This document shows, piece after piece, positions 8,501 to 11,830 of a stretch of 11,830 bases of DNA. The first letter of the stretch is position 1, and each line of letters starts with the position of its first letter. The DNA comes from Acanthaster planci. Lineage: Eukaryota > Echinodermata > Asteroidea > Valvatida > Acanthasteridae. Location of the stretch: NCBI RefSeq assembly GCF_001949145.1, contig NW_019091375.1, forward strand, positions 579,081-590,910, in the 5' to 3' direction. Both the position numbers and the translations under genes were made by a program. The notes below the pieces were generated by a model that was not told where the DNA came from, made no database searches, and worked only from the letters and a program-made list of their open reading frames with translations.

Positions 8501-8974
8501 CTAGCTCATCTCAATAATAATACCGATCGTAAGAGAGCCTATAAAGTCATTTAACAAAATTACACCCCTATAGGTTTTGCTGACAGACAGACAAAAAGAA
8601 GTTCGCTGAAACAGAACCTGCAAAACAACAGCAATCAATAAAGACGAAAAACACAAACATAAAGAGGGGAACTGAATGCACCAGACTTACCGAAATTCAA
8701 GGAAGTTGCCTTCTTAATTCACTTGTTCCAACTGTCTACGTGAAGGCGGTGGCGGCAAACTGTTGATGTTAACCTTGAAAAGTAGTAAAATTCTTTTTAC
8801 TAAGGATCAACCTAATTATGCAGCTATACGTTGTTAATGACATAGGCTTTTCTTTACTGTTTGAAGTCTTCTAGTCTCACAAGGCGTCTTCCCAAGGCTT
8901 CCAGTCCGAAGGATTAAAACTGCATTAAACGGACCGATGTGCGGCTTAATGTGAATAAAATTGCCGGGATATTT

Positions 8975-9036
8975 AAAAAGAAAAAAAAAATGAATGGAGG
9001 GCGAGACACTATTATCCCGGCCGGGGGGGGGGGGGG
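8975..9036 (+). repeat. A-run followed by a 14-base G run
   Basis: An A-rich run (8975-8990, one G interruption) follows an AATAAA at 8954-8959 by about 16 bases. A run of 14 G (9023-9036) comes shortly after. The first part resembles the scar of a polyadenylated retro-insertion. The G run is simple low-complexity sequence. Confidence 0.4.
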
Positions 9037-9348
9037 TTCACGCGCAGCCGCAGTTATTGTACATCACTGACTTGGAGTTGTGCCAATGTAACAATGAATA
9101 TGATGACGCAATCAAGCAGCAGGAAATCGCTGAATCTAACCTATACTGTTTGCTGTTCTTGCGCAAGACAGACCAATCACCAGTAAGAATACGACTTACG
9201 GTTGATTTATTAAATATTATACCCAGACGGAAATACTGAAAGTAGGCCAAAGTTAAGAATTACCCATGATTTAGACAGAACCTTAGGTTTTCAAACTCCC
9301 CCTCGACTGAGACACAAGTGTAACTTGGCTTAACCATCAAAGAGCCGT

Positions 9349-9359
9349 GGGGGGGGGGG
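9349..9359 (+). repeat. G homopolymer, 11 bases
   Basis: This run of 11 G falls in otherwise ordinary sequence. Runs of nine C at 6362-6370 and eight C at 9750-9757 are similar. Confidence 0.8.
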
Positions 9360-9542
9360 TTAGAACCCGTCTCCGCCCGGTTGATTTTTTGCTGATAGCA
9401 TCTCTGTGATTACTTTCTGCTTGCTAAAACGTTTGGACAATTTTTTCCAATGCATTAGGTTCATTTTGACTCCAAATATATCGAAATTGTATGCGGTGTT
9501 CTCTCTCAGTGAAGAATTTTAGGAGGCAGGGTGAAGTACGGG

Positions 9543-9580
9543 ACCATTGACTTTGTACACACCATTGACTTTGTACACAC
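9543..9580 (+). repeat. 18-bp exact tandem duplication
   Basis: ACCATTGACTTTGTACAC is present twice, head to tail (9543-9560 and 9561-9578), followed by two further matching bases. Complete identity suggests a recent slippage or duplication event. Confidence 0.85.
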
Positions 9581-9894
9581 ATCGTATAAAGGGCAGAGTG
9601 AATAATTAATGAGTCATAATTATGCACAAACTTAATTAATTTACATATAATTTCGCTCAGACGATTAGTATGTATGTCTGTATAACACTGCCAAATTTCA
9701 TTGAAACACATCATCGTATGGCCGAGTTTTGAGGGAGGGACAGATTCCGCCCCCCCCGGTGTGAGAAGGCTAAAAAACCCGACTCTTTTAGGGTGAAAAG
9801 AAATTTTTTTTCGAGGACACTGGTTTTAGGACGATTTTGTACCTCGATCGGCTCCAACGAGAGAGATCATATCAGAACTATTTCTAACCACCTA

Positions 9895-9942
9895 CGTGTA
9901 CATGTACCGTAATGTACAGGTGGGTACATGTACATGTACACG
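9895..9942. repeat. TGTACA-rich palindromic block
   Basis: CGTGTACATGTAC (9895-9907) is inverted exactly at 9930-9942. The interior repeats GTACATGTAC units and GTAATGTACAGG. The block could form a hairpin with a 22-base loop. Such words are common in several marine invertebrate genomes. Confidence 0.6.
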
Positions 9943-11357
9943 TTGGCCTATCAGTACACTCCGTATTTTCTGAATGAAATTACTGTTACGCAATGTGCAC
10001 TCAGTCATTATGATCGTTTCTGCGCAGATTTGCATGTGCCTTTCTGGGCAACAAACCAACTGATGACGGGCGACATCACCCACAGATATATAAACGCATG
10101 TCTGTGACATCAACAAGAAGTGGCGTGCCCAAATATTTACAAAAACTCTAATTCTGTATTCCCTCGGGGACTTTGTCGGGGGCCTACAAAAGGCAACAAT
10201 TTATAATAGCATTTTAAAAATTGAGAAGATGTTGGGATAACAAATCAGGGTTGTTCGCACTTAATGGACTTCATCTGACTCCATGTCTTCGGTGGTTACT
10301 TTCACATGAAAAATGGAATCGGTGGATGGCGACCTTTCCGTCGCCGCCTTCCATTCATGTTTGCACTTCGCGCGCACCGGGTGAACAGGAATGCATGTTA
10401 CAAAATAAAACCCGCCAGGCCAAAGTTCATGAAATGTGAATAATATTCTGTGCTTGAATCTGAAATGCATTTCTAAGTTCTAGTCATAGCGGGTCGCAAT
10501 TTCGAAACCATAAAAGAGCACTTGGCCGACTCAGACGTTGTATTTCAACCTTGACAGACATCGACTGTAACGTTCATTTTACACATCACAACTTAAGCAA
10601 AAAGATGCATTTCAAAATTTAGAAGAAATAAAGAGAAAACAAAATTTCTATTCTTGATCAGGCAATCAGAGCCCGGAAATATTACTAAACTATGAACTTG
10701 CCTTTCTTTGTGCCTAACAATGCGTTGAGTGCACTTGTGTATTTGAATTTGAAGTCAACTTGAAGAAGAGCCGAACCCTTCACATGAACATCCTTCAAGG
10801 CAATTGGGCAGCGCAGTGATTAGCATCAGACCGCGCTGTCTCACGTTAATTGCGTGTTTGCTGAGCGTTGAAAGTTGGGTTTTGCAGAAAACGGTAGTCT
10901 GCGCATGCTCATGCAAACTGTTTATCGATCATTGTTAGGCCTATCATTTGGGGTGAGTAAAAAATTCATGATGTCATGTTTCGGTGAGCGCGGCTTCCGC
11001 GAATTCGTGGCTGGTAGAGTATTGGGTATGCTAGCACCGCCCACCACGACGACGACATTCATGACGGGAACCACTTCCCCCGGGTCCAGAATTGCCCGAC
11101 TTGTTCCGAGCCCTATACTCATTACCGTCGTCATTCGGATGTCTTCCTTGCGCGCAAAGTGGGAGTTGAAAAAGCTATATAACGACATGTTGGCCACATG
11201 TGTCAGATGCTGTAGTCTAAATCCCGGGTTTCGCGACCAGGTTATCAGATGAGCAAATACTCAAAAGTTGACATTGATACTCAACAGTATCTCACAACTC
11301 AGCGCCTGCGGACTGGCCTCGGAATGAACTTTTGCGGAACCTGCAGTGCATGACTTA

Positions 11358-11396
11358 CACAGTTCAAGTTCGCACGGATCGATGGTTCGAACTGTG
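11358..11396. repeat. Short stem with 23-base loop
   Basis: CACAGTTC (11358-11365) pairs with GAACTGTG (11389-11396). The right arm contains GGTTCGAACTG, which resembles a pol III B box. No tRNA cloverleaf can be folded around it, so only the inverted repeat is claimed. Confidence 0.35.
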
Positions 11397-11830
11397 ACTC
11401 AAACTAATCACTTTACCGAATGAAAAAGCTGGGAAATGATCAGCACGCTACACAAACGTAAGTGTATAAAAGAGTTGCAGCAACAGAGACATAAATGGCG
11501 GGCAAATTCCCCATTTCAGTCTATGAGCTCAATTGAGCCGCGACACATGGAAAGTGGGCTGGCAGATCGTGTGCGGCAAGACGGAACGGACGGGCATGAA
11601 AAAGTACATGTATTTCAAGGGGATTGCTGCCTGTACTTGGTTTGTAATGGCCCATATTTTTCCCGCCATTTAAATTCTTATTCTTGGGTTCCATTCGCCA
11701 GAAAAGACCCTGCAATATCCATCCCCGCGTGCGGGACCAAGACAGGCCCAAACTTCTGAGCCACGGGGCTCCTTTGGCGGGAAATACACTTCCAAGCGTC
11801 CGTGGTTCACAAACGACTGTAACTCGGACC

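Larger units (their letters stand above)
6677..11830. other. Long non-coding stretch, no gene recognised
   Basis: This is mostly AT-rich sequence with short repeats, homopolymers and scattered open frames on both strands that match no family I know. The longest open frames (7727-8092, 10875-11252 and 10922-11197) overlap others and lack domain signatures. Any exons of neighbouring genes here are below what can be supported by reading alone. Confidence 0.4.

Noticed and set aside
10875-11252. Opposing frames with hydrophobic stretches (125 plus, 91 minus)
   Set aside because: Both strands are open over the same CG-rich stretch. The Val/Thr runs come from a GAC/GTC-type simple sequence near 11045-11060, and no domain is seen.
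11465-11472. TATAAAAG, a good TATA-box match on the plus strand
   Set aside because: Similar words occur near 2363, 8536, 9584 and 10090 in this AT-rich DNA, and no gene start follows within a sensible distance.
1-11830. CRISPR array, rRNA, tRNA, bacterial operon, or viral genome segment
   Set aside because: No regularly spaced direct repeats, no cloverleaf, no compact co-directional genes and no viral hallmark protein were visible. The split gene points to an animal nuclear genome.

Overview
This window looks like animal nuclear DNA. I see no operons, no ribosome-binding sites and no compact coding. The one convincing gene is split by two introns with proper GT/AG boundaries and matching phases, and long AT-rich non-coding stretches surround it. 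The density of inverted repeats, TGTACA/CATGTA motifs and G/C homopolymers suggests a marine invertebrate genome. An amphioxus-like deuterostome is my best guess, but it rests on general resemblance only.

The gene lies on the minus strand between 3545 and 1007. Three exons (3545-3340, 1858-1629 and 1335-1007) join at phase 2 and then phase 1 into a 765-nt reading frame for a 254-residue type I membrane protein. In order it has a signal peptide, one cysteine-rich domain of the TNF-receptor (TNFR) type, a partial second cysteine cluster with two N-glycosylation sequons, a Ser/Thr/Pro/Asn-rich stalk, one transmembrane helix and a 28-residue tail. The tail has no death domain and ends in Glu-Thr-Ser-Val, which fits a class I PDZ ligand. 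The exon phases and the cysteine spacing support each other, so the model is fairly secure except at the 3' end. A further exon beyond the apparent stop cannot be excluded.

Region by region: 1-1006, on the 3' side of the gene, is built from inverted repeats. It includes a large imperfect foldback centred near base 370, two perfect palindromes and a small hairpin cluster. 1336-1628 and 1859-3339 are the two introns. 3546-11830, on the 5' side of the gene, holds no gene I can identify. It contains an A-rich simple repeat, two NF-kB/Rel consensus sites, one weak plus-strand exon-like segment near 6531-6676, an inverted-repeat cluster near 8317-8500, an 18-bp tandem duplication, a TGTACA palindrome block, several long G or C runs and one undetermined base at 6060.

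No tRNA, rRNA, CRISPR array or intact transposase was found. Most long open frames here overlap other frames or run through repeats and look like chance.
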